Source of the DNA: Thiotrichaceae bacterium
Lineage (GTDB): Bacteria > Pseudomonadota > Gammaproteobacteria > Beggiatoales > Beggiatoaceae
DNA: 33,604 nucleotides
NCBI GenBank assembly: GCA_016745055.1
Contig: JADGDF010000015.1
Location: 8,677 to 42,280, forward strand
Direction of reading: 5' to 3'
The position numbers and the translations under genes are program-made. Within the stretch, counting starts at the first letter, position 1, and each line of letters opens with the position of its first letter. Of the stretch, positions 18,101-26,193 are shown in pieces. The notes under the pieces were generated by a model, which made no database searches, had not been told where the DNA came from, and saw only the letters and a list, made by a program, of their open reading frames with translations.

Positions 18101-19064
18101 CATCTTTGGATGCCACAATGACTTTGGTTTTAAAATTACCATTACCAATTTTTAAAGCTGCTTCTTGAAGAATAGTAACGGGCAAAATTAGTTTGCGAGC
18201 AAATAAAAATAGCCCTGTGGTTGCAAATATGAGCAGTAATACACTGACACCGAGTGATTGGTTACGCAATGAAGTGAGTGGTGCAAATACATCTTTGGGT
18301 TCATAATGTAAAAACAAGGACCAGTCATTGCTTTTAAATGTAGAAAATCCTTTTTCTTTTGCAACAGTGGCATAATATAATTCATCTTCATGCCTACTAT
18401 GAAAATCAACTATTTGTAGCACATTTTTCCGATCGTGGTTAGAATAAAGTAAACGTTCATTTTTATCGAATAAGTCCATCCCTATCTTTTCACTTTGAGC
18501 GGCAAACTTCCCTAAAATATGGTAAATACTCTCTACATCAACATAACCAACAACAGCACCTTTAAATTTTTTTTGTTCACTAATAATTGGTGCAGCAAAA
18601 ACAATGACATACTTTGCTAAATCACGATCAAAGTAAATATCACTACCTGCACTTATTTGCTTATGAGTATATACATCTTCTACCCAGGCTGTTGGGGGAG
18701 CAGGTTGGTTTAGACCAATACCTGCTATATCTACCACTTTAATTTTATGTTGGTTAAAAATTGAAAGGGCAACATAAGCATTGCTATACCGACGATAATC
18801 ACTTAAACGTTTTCTTAACTGAGCTTTAGGTGTTTCATCACTTGCAATGACAGCATCATTTGCCAAAATTTGAATATCAGACGAACGTTCAAAGAATCTT
18901 CTGTCAATTTTATCCATGACATGTTCAGCACGTTCTTGTAAATGTTTTTTGATTTGTGTTTCAGCTATTTGACTACTTGATAAATATAGAAACAATGAAA
19001 CTGGTAAAGTAATGCCTAATGTAAAACCTAAGTAGATTAACATTAGTTTTGTTGTAAACTTCAT
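15144..19064 (-). CDS. Multi-PAS hybrid sensor histidine kinase
   Basis: Inner-membrane hybrid kinase of 1306 residues. Order: TM1 (about 7-29), a periplasmic Cache-like sensor (about 33-265), TM2 (about 271-290), HAMP (about 291-345), four PAS domains (about 350-460, 505-622, 660-770, 780-900) joined by coiled coils, HisKA with phospho-acceptor His930 in SHELRTPLNG, an HATPase domain (N-box NLLGNSVKF about 1044-1052, DTGIGI 1075-1080, GTGLGLA 1104-1110), and a C-terminal receiver (about 1167-1285) with phospho-acceptor Asp1217, Thr1247 and Lys1269. The receiver's acidic pocket reads IDA (1172-1174), where DD is usual. The third PAS domain carries Cys703, Cys715 and Cys718. No output regulator gene is adjacent. 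The next genes upstream are two periplasmic binding lipoproteins, which might feed it a signal (inference). Confidence 0.93.
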   Translation of the reverse strand: MKFTTKLMLIYLGFTLGITLPVSLFLYLSSSQIAETQIKKHLQERAEHVMDKIDRRFFERSSDIQILANDAVIASDETPKAQLRKRLSDYRRYSNAYVALSIFNQHKIKVVDIAGIGLNQPAPPTAWVEDVYTHKQISAGSDIYFDRDLAKYVIVFAAPIISEQKKFKGAVVGYVDVESIYHILGKFAAQSEKIGMDLFDKNERLLYSNHDRKNVLQIVDFHSRHEDELYYATVAKEKGFSTFKSNDWSLFLHYEPKDVFAPLTSLRNQSLGVSVLLLIFATTGLFLFARKLILPVTILQEAALKIGNGNFKTKVIVASKDEIGQLGKCFNQMTELLEQYIAERDRAENALKLSQFALDRASDMVTWIDLEGQFTYVNNAACQALGYRQATLLSMSLPDITESVTKVTLPEILNRIERGGITKIETAYLPEEGNPIPVEITINYLSFDGKNYFCAFARDISERKRAEKLLQEYNFQLEQEVSTQTEELAAQNEELTQHTRILRQKEEFLRTIIDNIPQLIFWKDTHSIYQGCNSQVAQLNGFNSPDTIIGKTDFDLSWSQWAEDYRHDDHRVITNNVPELNVIEKIVDSEGYTNWLEVNKIPLHDHQHRVIGVLNTVEDITERKKAEELQQEYNQRLESEVAEQTLELTEKTHLLEKEQEKFTAVLDSLESIVYVADMKTYEILFVNQYTRQLFKDNMIGKRCWEEIQQNQAGPCDFCTNSNLLDANGEPTGLYTWELQNSINQRWYYIQDRAIRWTDGRMVRLEIATDITKLKETEQTLRQNEKYLRSYFEQPLVGMITTSPEKDVLQVNNTLCGMLGYARQELLAMDWTTITHPDDVDLDADHFGHMLAGDINAYTVDKRFIRKNREIIYSTTSISCVHNDAGKIERIVALIIDISQRKQAEIALQKAKKTADIANKAKSNFLANMSHELRTPLNGILGYAQILMWDDDITDKQKEGLEIIDNSGEYLLTLINDILDLSKIEADRIELYPTDINFHKFLRGIIDLFQVRAEQKDIIFVYEPLSHLPEGIYADEKRLRQVIINLLGNSVKFTEKGKVTLKVGYHENRIRFQIEDTGIGITAEDLDNIFKPFQQSGNDNYKAEGTGLGLAITERIVELMDGKIYVESVLGEGSTFWFAIDLPEAKNPIKKEMKESLPTIIGFEGNTKTILLIDAKWENRSVIVNLLMPLGFKVIEASNGQEGIDKAIDIQPDLIMTDLILPVVDGLEVVKCLRKLNEFKQTPIFAVTASVFDYNQKQSYEVGCNTFIPKPFRAEMLLENLQKFLDLAWIHSKTSQEDVFSSNLDSQ

Positions 19065-19819
19065 CGCGTTTCCTTTGTTTGCGCCTCATGTTAATAATGT
19101 TAGACTGATGTTCTTCAAATTTTTTACTGCTTAAAGAGAAAGGACAAGTATCAAATAGTATTTTTTTCGCAAGATGTATTTAAGATAAGTCAAATTTTGG
19201 CATTTAACTTCATTAATAATTTTAAAAAATGCATCACATGACCCAAATAATAAACTGAAATTTGATGTCCATTGTATCTTTTGAGGAAATAATTGACCAA
19301 TTATAAAGTAAAAAACCTGTTATCTGAATTCGCTAAACATATTAGTGATTACTTAGCATAAAATAAGGATATTTTATACTAAGTATCAAATAAAATTAGA
19401 ACTTTAACAAGCACTTTATAACACCTTTGCGTTGCTTGATTATTTTAAATATTTATGCATAACCATTTTATATTAGAGGAAATAAATTATTACAGCTATA
19501 ACAAATATGAAATTTAAGCTTTAACTTTATTATTGGTTCAAAATTTTTCAAATTGTTAGCTCGGAAGCTAGGTATCCATAGTAAAAATATGTATTGCGAA
19601 ACTATCTCCGTGTAGCCTGTTAATTTTTAGGCAGTAAGACATTACTAAGCTACCTACGATAATATAATTGTAGAATTTTCATGACATTTATGGAATATCC
19701 TTATTCCATAGGACTATAAAATGTACAGTAAAATACTGTTTTTATATTCCAACATACCCAACAGCAACGATTGACTTTGTTTTAGCCGCGTTAATCAAGT
19801 GGCTAAGTAAAGAATGTTA
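19065..19819. other. 755-base AT-rich non-coding region
   Basis: No ORF, tRNA or repeat family member is seen. It should carry the promoter of the kinase gene at its left end and the transcript end of the binding-protein gene at its right end. The only clear structure is the palindrome at 19689-19710. Confidence 0.5.
19689..19710. promoter_or_regulatory. Perfect 9-bp inverted repeat (operator- or hairpin-like)
   Basis: TATGGAATA, a TCCT spacer, then TATTCCATA. It lies 110 bases past the stop of the binding-protein gene and about 625 bases upstream of the kinase start. It could be a regulator site or a weak hairpin; nothing decides between them. Confidence 0.3.
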
Positions 19820-20788
19820 TCATGGTGAGCCAATAGTCTGTACAAATTGCCCATTAATGATTTTTGTCAAATCAGGAGAATGATCAAGTTGTCCTTTTTT
19901 TATATAAAAGTCGATAATTTTTTGACCCGTATCAAACAGTTTCCCGCCTGGCTTTAAAACATCAATGTTTTCCGCTAAACTTAAGTAATGTACTCCTTTA
20001 ATTCCATTAACCATTTCCTTTTCTGATATACCTTCTGCTTTTGCTATTATTGGAATAGCTTCGTTAGGATGAGAACGAAGAAAATTGCTTGCTTCTATAA
20101 GTGAGGTAACAACTGCTTCAATAGCTTTTGGATGTTTATCCACAAATTCTTTTCTAAAAGCAAAAACGTCCGTGATGAGAGTCGGCAAATCACCTGCTTT
20201 ACCAAGTATTTTATATCCTTTGGCAAGTGCCTGACTCGTTACAGGTTCCCAGGTATGTCCAGCGTCAATTTGGTTATTTTCTAAAGCGCTTAATAATTGT
20301 TGACCAGGTATGTTTCGCGCTTGATAATCACCTTCTGAAATACCAGCTTGTTCTAAAAGAGTTAATACAAATAAATGGGAAAAACTATTAATTCCTTCAA
20401 AAGAAACCGTTTTTCCTTTTAATGCGCTTAAATCGTTAATATTTGATCGACCTACGATAGCATCACCTGTATTTGAATACTCGCTGACGTAGACTACTTG
20501 AGTAAAGAAAGTATCTGCATTGAAAATAACTATATCAGAGAAAACTCCTAAAAAACCATCAAGCTTACCTGCTTTATAAAGCTCAGTAATTTCTGAAATA
20601 TCATCCTTTAAAATAATTTCAACAGAAACCCCATTTTTTTTGAAAAAACCTTTTTCTTGGGCAATGAAAGTATAGCCCCCTGCTGGCCATACACTTAGAC
20701 CTATTCTAACTTTTTCTTCTTCTTTACAACCATTCAATAACAATGCAAATAAGAAAAAATAGAATATTGTTTTCAAATCTTTACTCAT
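19820..20788 (-). CDS. NMT1/THI5-type substrate-binding lipoprotein, paralogue 1
   Basis: A 322-residue lipoprotein of the ABC-transporter periplasmic binding protein fold (NMT1/THI5/SsuA group; these bind pyrimidines, taurine or alkanesulfonates, nitrate and similar small molecules). The lipobox LLNGC ends the signal peptide. The start at 20788 is preferred over the in-frame ATG at 20806: AAGGTAA precedes it, and it matches the length of the paralogue next door. Conserved stretches shared with that paralogue include YTFIAQEKG, FFTQVVYV, EGINSFSHLFVL, DAGHTWEP and SQALAKGYKILGKAGD. No permease or ATPase gene is nearby. The ligand is unknown; the family also has members that serve as receptors for sensor proteins. 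Confidence 0.88.
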   Translation of the reverse strand: MSKDLKTIFYFFLFALLLNGCKEEEKVRIGLSVWPAGGYTFIAQEKGFFKKNGVSVEIILKDDISEITELYKAGKLDGFLGVFSDIVIFNADTFFTQVVYVSEYSNTGDAIVGRSNINDLSALKGKTVSFEGINSFSHLFVLTLLEQAGISEGDYQARNIPGQQLLSALENNQIDAGHTWEPVTSQALAKGYKILGKAGDLPTLITDVFAFRKEFVDKHPKAIEAVVTSLIEASNFLRSHPNEAIPIIAKAEGISEKEMVNGIKGVHYLSLAENIDVLKPGGKLFDTGQKIIDFYIKKGQLDHSPDLTKIINGQFVQTIGSP

Positions 20789-20816
20789 AAATGTTACCTT
20801 TATCAAAAAAGCATGC

Positions 20817-20938
20817 GAATCAAGAACAAAAAATAGTTTATTGCAAAAATTAATAGGTTACTAAATTTACTGATTTAGCAAGTGATTTTCTAGCATTTTC
20901 ATTAATAATTTCAGCAGTAAACATTTTGTTCTTGGTTC
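20817..20938. repeat. Inverted repeat between the two binding-protein genes
   Basis: GAATCAAGAACAAAA (20817-20831) and TTTTGTTCTTGGTTC (20924-20938) are inverted copies with one mismatch, 92 bases apart, filling most of the spacer. They could form a transcript hairpin that reduces read-through from the upstream paralogue, or be a binding-site pair. Confidence 0.45.
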
Positions 20939-20954
20939 ATCACTTTCATAACTA

Positions 20955-21926
20955 TTATATTTTTGCATTAATAGCTTTCACAAATTTCCCATTAATAACT
21001 TTTTGAAGGTCAGGCGATTCCACAACTAGACCATTCTGTATATAAAAGTCAATCACTTTTTGACCCGTGTTAAACAATCGACCACCTGGCTGCATAAAAC
21101 TAATATTATCAGTTAAATCTACGAAATGAACACCAGCTATACCATTAGCCATTGCTTCTTCAGACATATTTTCAGCCTTTGCCATAATAGATATTGCTTC
21201 ATCAGGGTGGGCGCGCATAAAATCTTTAGCTTCCATAAATGCTGAAACTATTGCTTGCACTGTTTCTGGGTGTTTATCTACAAAATCTTTTCTAAAAGCA
21301 GTAACGCCTGTAATAAGCGTAGGAAAATCACCTGCTTTGCCTAATATTTTGTACCCTTTAGCCAATGCTTGACTAGTAATCGGTTCCCACGTATGTCCAG
21401 CATCAACCTGGTTATTTTCTAATGCCACTAACATCTCTTGGGCAGGTATATTCTTCACTTCATATTCACCTTCTGAGATACCAATTTCTTCTAAAATTCT
21501 TAATACAAATAAGTGAGAAAAACTATTAATCCCTTCAAAAGCAACTTTTTTGCCTTTTAAATCATTTAAGCTATTAAGTTCAGGACGTCCCACTATCACA
21601 TCTGCAGTATCAGTATACTCAGGTACATAAACCACTTGTGTAAAAAAAGTATTTGCATTGAGCATGATTGCATCAGAAAAAACACCAAAAAAACCATCAA
21701 GTTCATCTGATTTATACAGATCATAGACCTCTGATACATCTTTTTTCAAAACAAGTTCAACAGAAACGCCATGTTTCTTAAATAAACCCTTTTCTTGAGC
21801 AATGAAAGTATAAGCATGGGCTGGCCACACGCTTACACCTATTTTTACCACTTGTTCTTCTTTGCAGCTGCCTAATAATAAGGCAAACAATAATAAACCA
21901 AGTACTGTGATAAAACGCTTGTTCAT
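20955..21926 (-). CDS. NMT1/THI5-type substrate-binding lipoprotein, paralogue 2
   Basis: A 323-residue lipoprotein with signal peptide and lipobox LLGSC, of the same family and same overall layout as the gene immediately downstream. By eye about two thirds of the residues are identical, so the pair is a tandem duplication. Differences gather in the first 60 residues of the mature protein and near the C-terminus, leaving room for different ligands. The start is supported by AGGAAAC just upstream of the ATG. It is the first gene of the minus-strand group that ends with the hybrid kinase, and it is divergent from lon. No transport partners are seen. Confidence 0.88.
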   Translation of the reverse strand: MNKRFITVLGLLLFALLLGSCKEEQVVKIGVSVWPAHAYTFIAQEKGLFKKHGVSVELVLKKDVSEVYDLYKSDELDGFFGVFSDAIMLNANTFFTQVVYVPEYTDTADVIVGRPELNSLNDLKGKKVAFEGINSFSHLFVLRILEEIGISEGEYEVKNIPAQEMLVALENNQVDAGHTWEPITSQALAKGYKILGKAGDFPTLITGVTAFRKDFVDKHPETVQAIVSAFMEAKDFMRAHPDEAISIMAKAENMSEEAMANGIAGVHFVDLTDNISFMQPGGRLFNTGQKVIDFYIQNGLVVESPDLQKVINGKFVKAINAKI

Positions 21927-22296
21927 AAGTGTTTCCTCTATAAATAATCATGACCTATATAACTACAAGCAATAAATTCGCCATTATCTATTAAATATGG
22001 CTAAGTAGATAAAGATAGATATTATTTTTATAACGACTTTCAGAGATAAACTTTGAGTAACATTGCTTTAAATGCAATAAAACCAACATTTATCTACTTA
22101 AAAGATAAATTACCTACTCTTTAGACTATTTAGGAAATGATATTCATAATTCAAGCCCCCTAGTCGTTTTTAGATATGTTTGGCATAAATATCACAATAG
22201 CCTAAAATACATATGTATTATGGTAGTTGATACATTTATTAATCATTTGATTTAACATGGCTTTTAAATAAAAAACGTTAACCTTGGAAAAATATT
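21927..22296. other. Divergent intergenic region between binding-protein gene and lon
   Basis: It holds the lon promoter and a hairpin, ATTTATCT (22088-22095) / AGATAAAT (22103-22110). A similar AGTAGATAAAGATAGATA lies at about 22013-22030, so a repeated ATCTA/TAGAT-type motif surrounds the start of the binding-protein gene. Its promoter is not clear. Confidence 0.45.
22180..22208 (+). promoter_or_regulatory. Sigma-70 promoter of lon
   Basis: TTGGCA, 17 bases, TAAAAT: close to both consensus hexamers with ideal spacing, about 90 bases upstream of the lon ATG. No sigma-32 heat-shock pair was recognised, although lon is heat-shock controlled in Escherichia coli. Confidence 0.65.
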
Positions 22297-24723
22297 ATGG
22301 CTGATAATAATGATTCAATTTCTGAAGATATTCAGGAAGAGCTTGCTGAGATTGAGCAAGAAATTTTTGGGCAGAAAGAAAATCAAACTGAATTGATTTC
22401 CTATAAAGAAGCTTTACCCACGGTTATTCATATTTTACCTTTATCTAACCGTCCTTTTTTTCCACATCAAGTTATTCCTCTTATTATTGAAGGTGAGTTA
22501 TGGGAAGATACTGTTAAGCAGTCATTGGAGTCTCCGCATAAGCTTATTGGGTTGGTGTTAACGAATGACGAGGACATGAAAAATTTGCAAACAAAAGATT
22601 TCTCTACAATGGGTACTGTTTGCAAAATTCATCGTGTTGCCAAATCTACTGACAAAATGCAAATCGTTGTAGAAGGTTTGCAACGTTTTAAATTGAGGGA
22701 TTGGCGTTCTCCTCAACGTCCTTTTGTTGCAAGCGTTACTTATTATCCAGAAATTGATCGTGAGGACATCGAAGAACTCAAACCTTACGTATTAGCCATT
22801 ATTAACACCATTAAGGAATTACTGCCACTTAATCCGCTTTATAACGAAGAGTTACGTTTATTTTTAGAACGTTTTGGCCCTGAAGAACCCTCGTCTCTTG
22901 CTGACTTTGCTGCGAGTTTAACCACCTCAGCCAAAGAAGAGTTACAAGATATTTTGGAAACCACTCATATTCTCAGCCGTCTAGAAAAAGTGCTGATGTT
23001 GTTGAATAAAGAGTTGCAATCAGCTAAAGCGCAAGCTGAAATTCGTAAGCAGGTTGAAGAAAATATGCAAGATCATCAGCGTGAATTTTTCTTGCGCGAA
23101 CAACTCAAAGCTATTCAAAAAGAGTTGGGTATTGAAAAAGATGATCGTACGTCAGAAATTGAAAAATACCAAAAACGTTTAGAAGTACTTAACGTCCCTG
23201 AAGAAGCCCAAAAACGTATTGATGAAGAAATGGAAAAAATGTCAGTGCTGGAAATTGGCTCTTCAGAATATGCGGTGACCCGTAATTACTTGGACTGGCT
23301 GACTTTATTACCTTGGGGGAAATATTCAGAAGACAAACTGAATTTGAAAGAAGCCCGCGAAGTATTGGCACAAGACCATGAAGGCCTGGAAGATGTCAAA
23401 GACCGTATTATGGAGTTTTTGGCTGTTGGAAAACTCAAAGGGAGCATCAGTGGTACGATTTTACTGCTTGTTGGCCCACCAGGCGTTGGCAAAACTTCAA
23501 TCGGACGTTCTATCGCGACCGCTGTGAATCGACATTTTTACCGTTTTTCCGTGGGTGGTATTCATGATGAAGCTGAAATTAAAGGCCATCGGCGCACTTA
23601 CATTGGTGCTATGCCGGGTAAATTTCTGCAAGCAATGAAAGAAGTCAAACATGCCAATCCTGTCATTATGCTAGATGAAATCGACAAAATTGGCAGTTCT
23701 TATCGCGGCGATCCCGCCTCTGCCCTATTGGAAGTGCTTGATCCAGAACAGAATGTGGATTTTCTCGATCACTATTTGGATGTGCGTTTTGATCTATCTA
23801 AAGTATTCTTCATTTGCACAGCCAATCAACTTGATACCATCCCGGCCCCTTTATTAGATAGGATGGAAATGATTAAGTTATCTGGTTATTTAGCCAGCGA
23901 AAAGTTACAAATTGCTAAGAAACACTTAGTCAAGCGGCAAATTGATAAATCGGGTCTAAAACCAGATCAAATTACCTTATCTGACGAAACTTTGATGGGT
24001 ATTGTTGAAGAATATGCCCGTGAAGCTGGCGTACGGAATTTAGAAAAACGAATTGGAACGCTGACTCGCAAAGCCGCTTTAAAATTACTTGAAGGCGAAG
24101 AATTACCTATCGTTATCAATCCCGAAGACTTATCTACGTATTTGGGTAAACCTGTCTTTGAAAATGAAAAAGAAATTAAAGGCATTGGCGTTGTTACGGG
24201 GCTTGCTTGGACAGCCATGGGAGGAGCTACGTTAAGCATTGAAGCTACCCAAAGTCACAGTTACACCCGTGGTCTCAAGTTGACTGGGCAATTGGGTGAT
24301 GTGATGAAAGAGTCTGCTGAAATTGCCTATAGTTACATTGTATCCCAATGTGAAAATTTTGATATTGATAGAGACTATTTTGAAAAAGCGTTTATTCATC
24401 TACACGTACCAGCAGGCGCAACGCCTAAAGATGGCCCAAGTGCAGGTATTACAATGGCAAGTGCCCTCATATCACTTGCCAAACAACAAGAAATTGAAAA
24501 AACGATTGCCATGACTGGTGAATTGACTTTAACAGGACAAGTTTTGCCTATTGGAGGATTGCGGGAAAAAGTGATTGCAGCACGACGCGTTAATATTTAC
24601 GAATTGATTTTCCCAGAAGCTAATCGGCGTGATTTTGAGGACTTACCTGACTATATACGAGAAGGTGTGACAGCTCATTTTGTGAGTAAATATACAGAAG
24701 TGGTTAATATTTTATGGCCATAA
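22297..24723 (+). CDS. lon: ATP-dependent protease Lon
   Basis: Lon is a cytoplasmic homohexameric AAA+ serine protease that degrades misfolded and selected regulatory proteins. Visible order: an acidic N-terminal tail (1-35), the LON substrate-binding domain (about 42-235), a coiled-coil region (about 235-330), an AAA+ module with Walker A GPPGVGKT (393-400) and VIMLDEIDKIG as Walker B, and the peptidase domain with catalytic Ser715 (PKDGPSAG) and Lys758 (LREKVIAARR). The 43-residue Ser-Lys spacing equals that in E. coli Lon (679/722). The length of 808 residues is normal. In E. coli lon follows clpX and precedes hupB; here neither is present. It is a single-gene unit with its own promoter. 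Confidence 0.97.
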   Translation: MADNNDSISEDIQEELAEIEQEIFGQKENQTELISYKEALPTVIHILPLSNRPFFPHQVIPLIIEGELWEDTVKQSLESPHKLIGLVLTNDEDMKNLQTKDFSTMGTVCKIHRVAKSTDKMQIVVEGLQRFKLRDWRSPQRPFVASVTYYPEIDREDIEELKPYVLAIINTIKELLPLNPLYNEELRLFLERFGPEEPSSLADFAASLTTSAKEELQDILETTHILSRLEKVLMLLNKELQSAKAQAEIRKQVEENMQDHQREFFLREQLKAIQKELGIEKDDRTSEIEKYQKRLEVLNVPEEAQKRIDEEMEKMSVLEIGSSEYAVTRNYLDWLTLLPWGKYSEDKLNLKEAREVLAQDHEGLEDVKDRIMEFLAVGKLKGSISGTILLLVGPPGVGKTSIGRSIATAVNRHFYRFSVGGIHDEAEIKGHRRTYIGAMPGKFLQAMKEVKHANPVIMLDEIDKIGSSYRGDPASALLEVLDPEQNVDFLDHYLDVRFDLSKVFFICTANQLDTIPAPLLDRMEMIKLSGYLASEKLQIAKKHLVKRQIDKSGLKPDQITLSDETLMGIVEEYAREAGVRNLEKRIGTLTRKAALKLLEGEELPIVINPEDLSTYLGKPVFENEKEIKGIGVVTGLAWTAMGGATLSIEATQSHSYTRGLKLTGQLGDVMKESAEIAYSYIVSQCENFDIDRDYFEKAFIHLHVPAGATPKDGPSAGITMASALISLAKQQEIEKTIAMTGELTLTGQVLPIGGLREKVIAARRVNIYELIFPEANRRDFEDLPDYIREGVTAHFVSKYTEVVNILWP

Positions 24724-24814
24724 TAAACTAGGCAGCTTTTAGATTTTCAGGCAATTTAGGTAAGCACTATCGTAGTAAATATTTTATTTTATATATACAT
24801 TAAAATATAAAATA

Positions 24815-25124
24815 ATGAAGCTAGAACGTTGGAATATAGATGCTGATGGGCCACTGAACGAAGCTGCCATGCGAGAAAAGTTAGAAACAAAAGGCTATAC
24901 TGCCCACAAGTATGTTTATCCGCCAAGCACTTAATTTTGCGCCACATGTACACAGTGTTGATAAAATTGATGGGGTACTGGCAGGACGTTTTAGCATGAC
25001 CATGCAAGGGTAAACTATAATTTTGGAAGCGGGTGATATGTTAATCATACCGCAAGGCGAAATTCACAGTGCTGAAGTAATTGGTCATGAGCTGGTGATT
25101 AGTTTAGATGCCATTAAATGGTAA
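24815..25124 (+). pseudogene. Broken cupin-domain gene
   Basis: The first frame reads MKLERWNIDADGPLNEAAMR to ...KYVYPPST and stops at about 24934. A shift into another frame then continues with FAPHVHSVDKIDGVLAGRFS. That frame is broken by a TAA after MTMQG (about 25012), where CAA would be expected, and resumes with EAGDMLIIPQGEIHSAEVIG up to TAA at 25122-25124. PHVH and the PQGEIHSAEV segment are the two cupin motifs that would bind a metal. So one frameshift and one nonsense change interrupt a ~100-residue small cupin. It is a decayed gene unless both are sequencing errors. The original role is unknown. Confidence 0.8.
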
Positions 25125-25161
25125 TAAATTACCTTAACATATAATGAACTAGGAGTACAAA

Positions 25162-25743
25162 ATGGGTTTACTTTCTTTAATTAAAGGTGGCAATGTTTCT
25201 CTCAGTAAAAATTCACCTGGTTTAACAAAGGTATTTATAGGTTTGGGTTGGGATGTGCGATCCACCGAAGGTGCGGCATTTGATTTGGATGCCAGCGTGT
25301 TCATGTTGAAAGAAGATAATAAAGTGCGTACAGACAGCGACTTTATTTTCTACAATAACCTCAAGTCAACTTGTGGTTCAGTGGAACACATGGGCGATAA
25401 TCGTTCGGGTGTGGGTGAAGGAGACGATGAAGTCATTAAAATGGATTTAGCAGCTATGCCACCAGAAGTCAAACGTTTATCTATTGGGGTCACCATCCAT
25501 GAGGCGGATGCCCGTAAGCAAAATTTTGGGATGGTCAACTCCGCGTTTATTCGTGTTATGAATCAAGATGATAACAGTGAAATTGCCCGTTTTGATTTAA
25601 CCGAAGACATGAGTACAGAAACGGCCATGATTTTCGGGGAAGTTTATCGTCATAATGACGAATGGAAGTTTAAAGCCGTTGGCCAAGGTTTTAGCGGTGG
25701 TTTAGGCCCAATGGCAAAGAACTTCGGTATTAATTTAGGTTAA
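25162..25743 (+). CDS. TerD/TerZ-family stress protein
   Basis: A 193-residue single TerD domain. The start [19 protein letters not shown], then GLGWDVR and [10 protein letters not shown], and the acidic [13 protein letters not shown] loop are the calcium-binding hallmarks of the family, followed by [25 protein letters not shown]. Members are linked to tellurite resistance, phage and colicin tolerance and general stress; the biochemical function is not settled. AGGAG precedes the ATG. Ter proteins usually come in clusters (terZABCDE), but here the gene stands alone between a cupin pseudogene and repeats. A family A palindrome with T5 downstream probably ends its transcript. Confidence 0.92.
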   Translation: MGLLSLIKGGNVSLSKNSPGLTKVFIGLGWDVRSTEGAAFDLDASVFMLKEDNKVRTDSDFIFYNNLKSTCGSVEHMGDNRSGVGEGDDEVIKMDLAAMPPEVKRLSIGVTIHEADARKQNFGMVNSAFIRVMNQDDNSEIARFDLTEDMSTETAMIFGEVYRHNDEWKFKAVGQGFSGGLGPMAKNFGINLG

Positions 25744-25781
25744 ACATCTTAATCTGATTTTATTGAGTTCCCGTTCCTAAT

Positions 25782-25821
25782 GGAGTGCAAAACTTGTTTT
25801 GCAAGATAAATCTTGCACTCC
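25782..25821. repeat. Family B core-like inverted repeat
   Basis: GGAGTGCAA and TTGCACTCC bound a 40-bp hairpin unit containing GCAAAACTTGTTTTGC and AAGATAAATCTT. This is the same core as in the two family B elements, but without the CCATTAAGTTAAG ends. Confidence 0.65.
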
Positions 25822-25830
25822 TTCAAAGAC

Positions 25831-25863
25831 AGACCTGGCAAGTTTTAAAAACCTGCCAGGTCT
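25831..25863 (+). repeat. Family A palindromic repeat, copy 3; probable terminator of the terD-family gene
   Basis: AGACCTGGCAAGTTTT / AAAACCTGCCAGGTCT with one mismatch, followed by a run of five T. It lies 88 bases past the stop codon and has the form of a Rho-independent terminator on the plus strand. Confidence 0.8.
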
Positions 25864-25878
25864 TTTTCTGATTTTATT

Positions 25879-26193
25879 TAGGTTGTTTTTCGAAAGAATT
25901 TTGTCCTGTTTTCCCCTATTTTTGAAATCCAACTAATCGTTCACTACTCAACTCCAGTTTAATCTCTCCATATTTCGCAGTGATTGTTTAAAAATTAATT
26001 TTTATTTATCTTTAAATTAAATATAATAATTATATGTATTTAATATTGGGATTACGATAATTACTGGTTATAATTTGAAAATCTGTACAAAACACTCTCT
26101 ACTTTATGGCCAAAAAATATAAAATAAGCAGATGATTTTAGCGCGTTAATCATGCACAATATTAAGTTGTTTAACCGAATCTAAGGAAGCGTT
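25879..26193. other. AT-rich region upstream of the first pilT-like gene
   Basis: No ORF is seen. The stretch carries the promoter noted at 26046-26074 and otherwise only AT-rich sequence. Confidence 0.5.
26046..26074 (+). promoter_or_regulatory. Sigma-70 promoter of the pilT/pilU-like genes
   Basis: TTGGGA, 17 bases, TATAAT (perfect -10), about 120 bases upstream of the first pilT-like ATG. Confidence 0.55.

Larger units (their letters stand above)
25753..25878. repeat. Mosaic of repeats bounded by 12-bp direct repeats
   Basis: TCTGATTTTATT occurs at 25753-25764 and again at 25867-25878. Between them lie a GTTCCCGTTCC motif, the family B-like core (25782-25821) and family A copy 3. CTGATTTTATT with the same CGTTCC motif also follows family A copy 1 (about 5706-5729). 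Confidence 0.6.

Noticed and set aside
22088..22110. ATTTATCT/AGATAAAT hairpin as a riboswitch or regulator site for lon
   Set aside because: It is a short AT-only stem upstream of the lon promoter, with no further conserved structure visible.
22140..22260. Heat-shock (sigma-32) promoter for lon
   Set aside because: No CTTGAA / CCCCAT-type pair with suitable spacing was seen; a sigma-70 pair is present instead.
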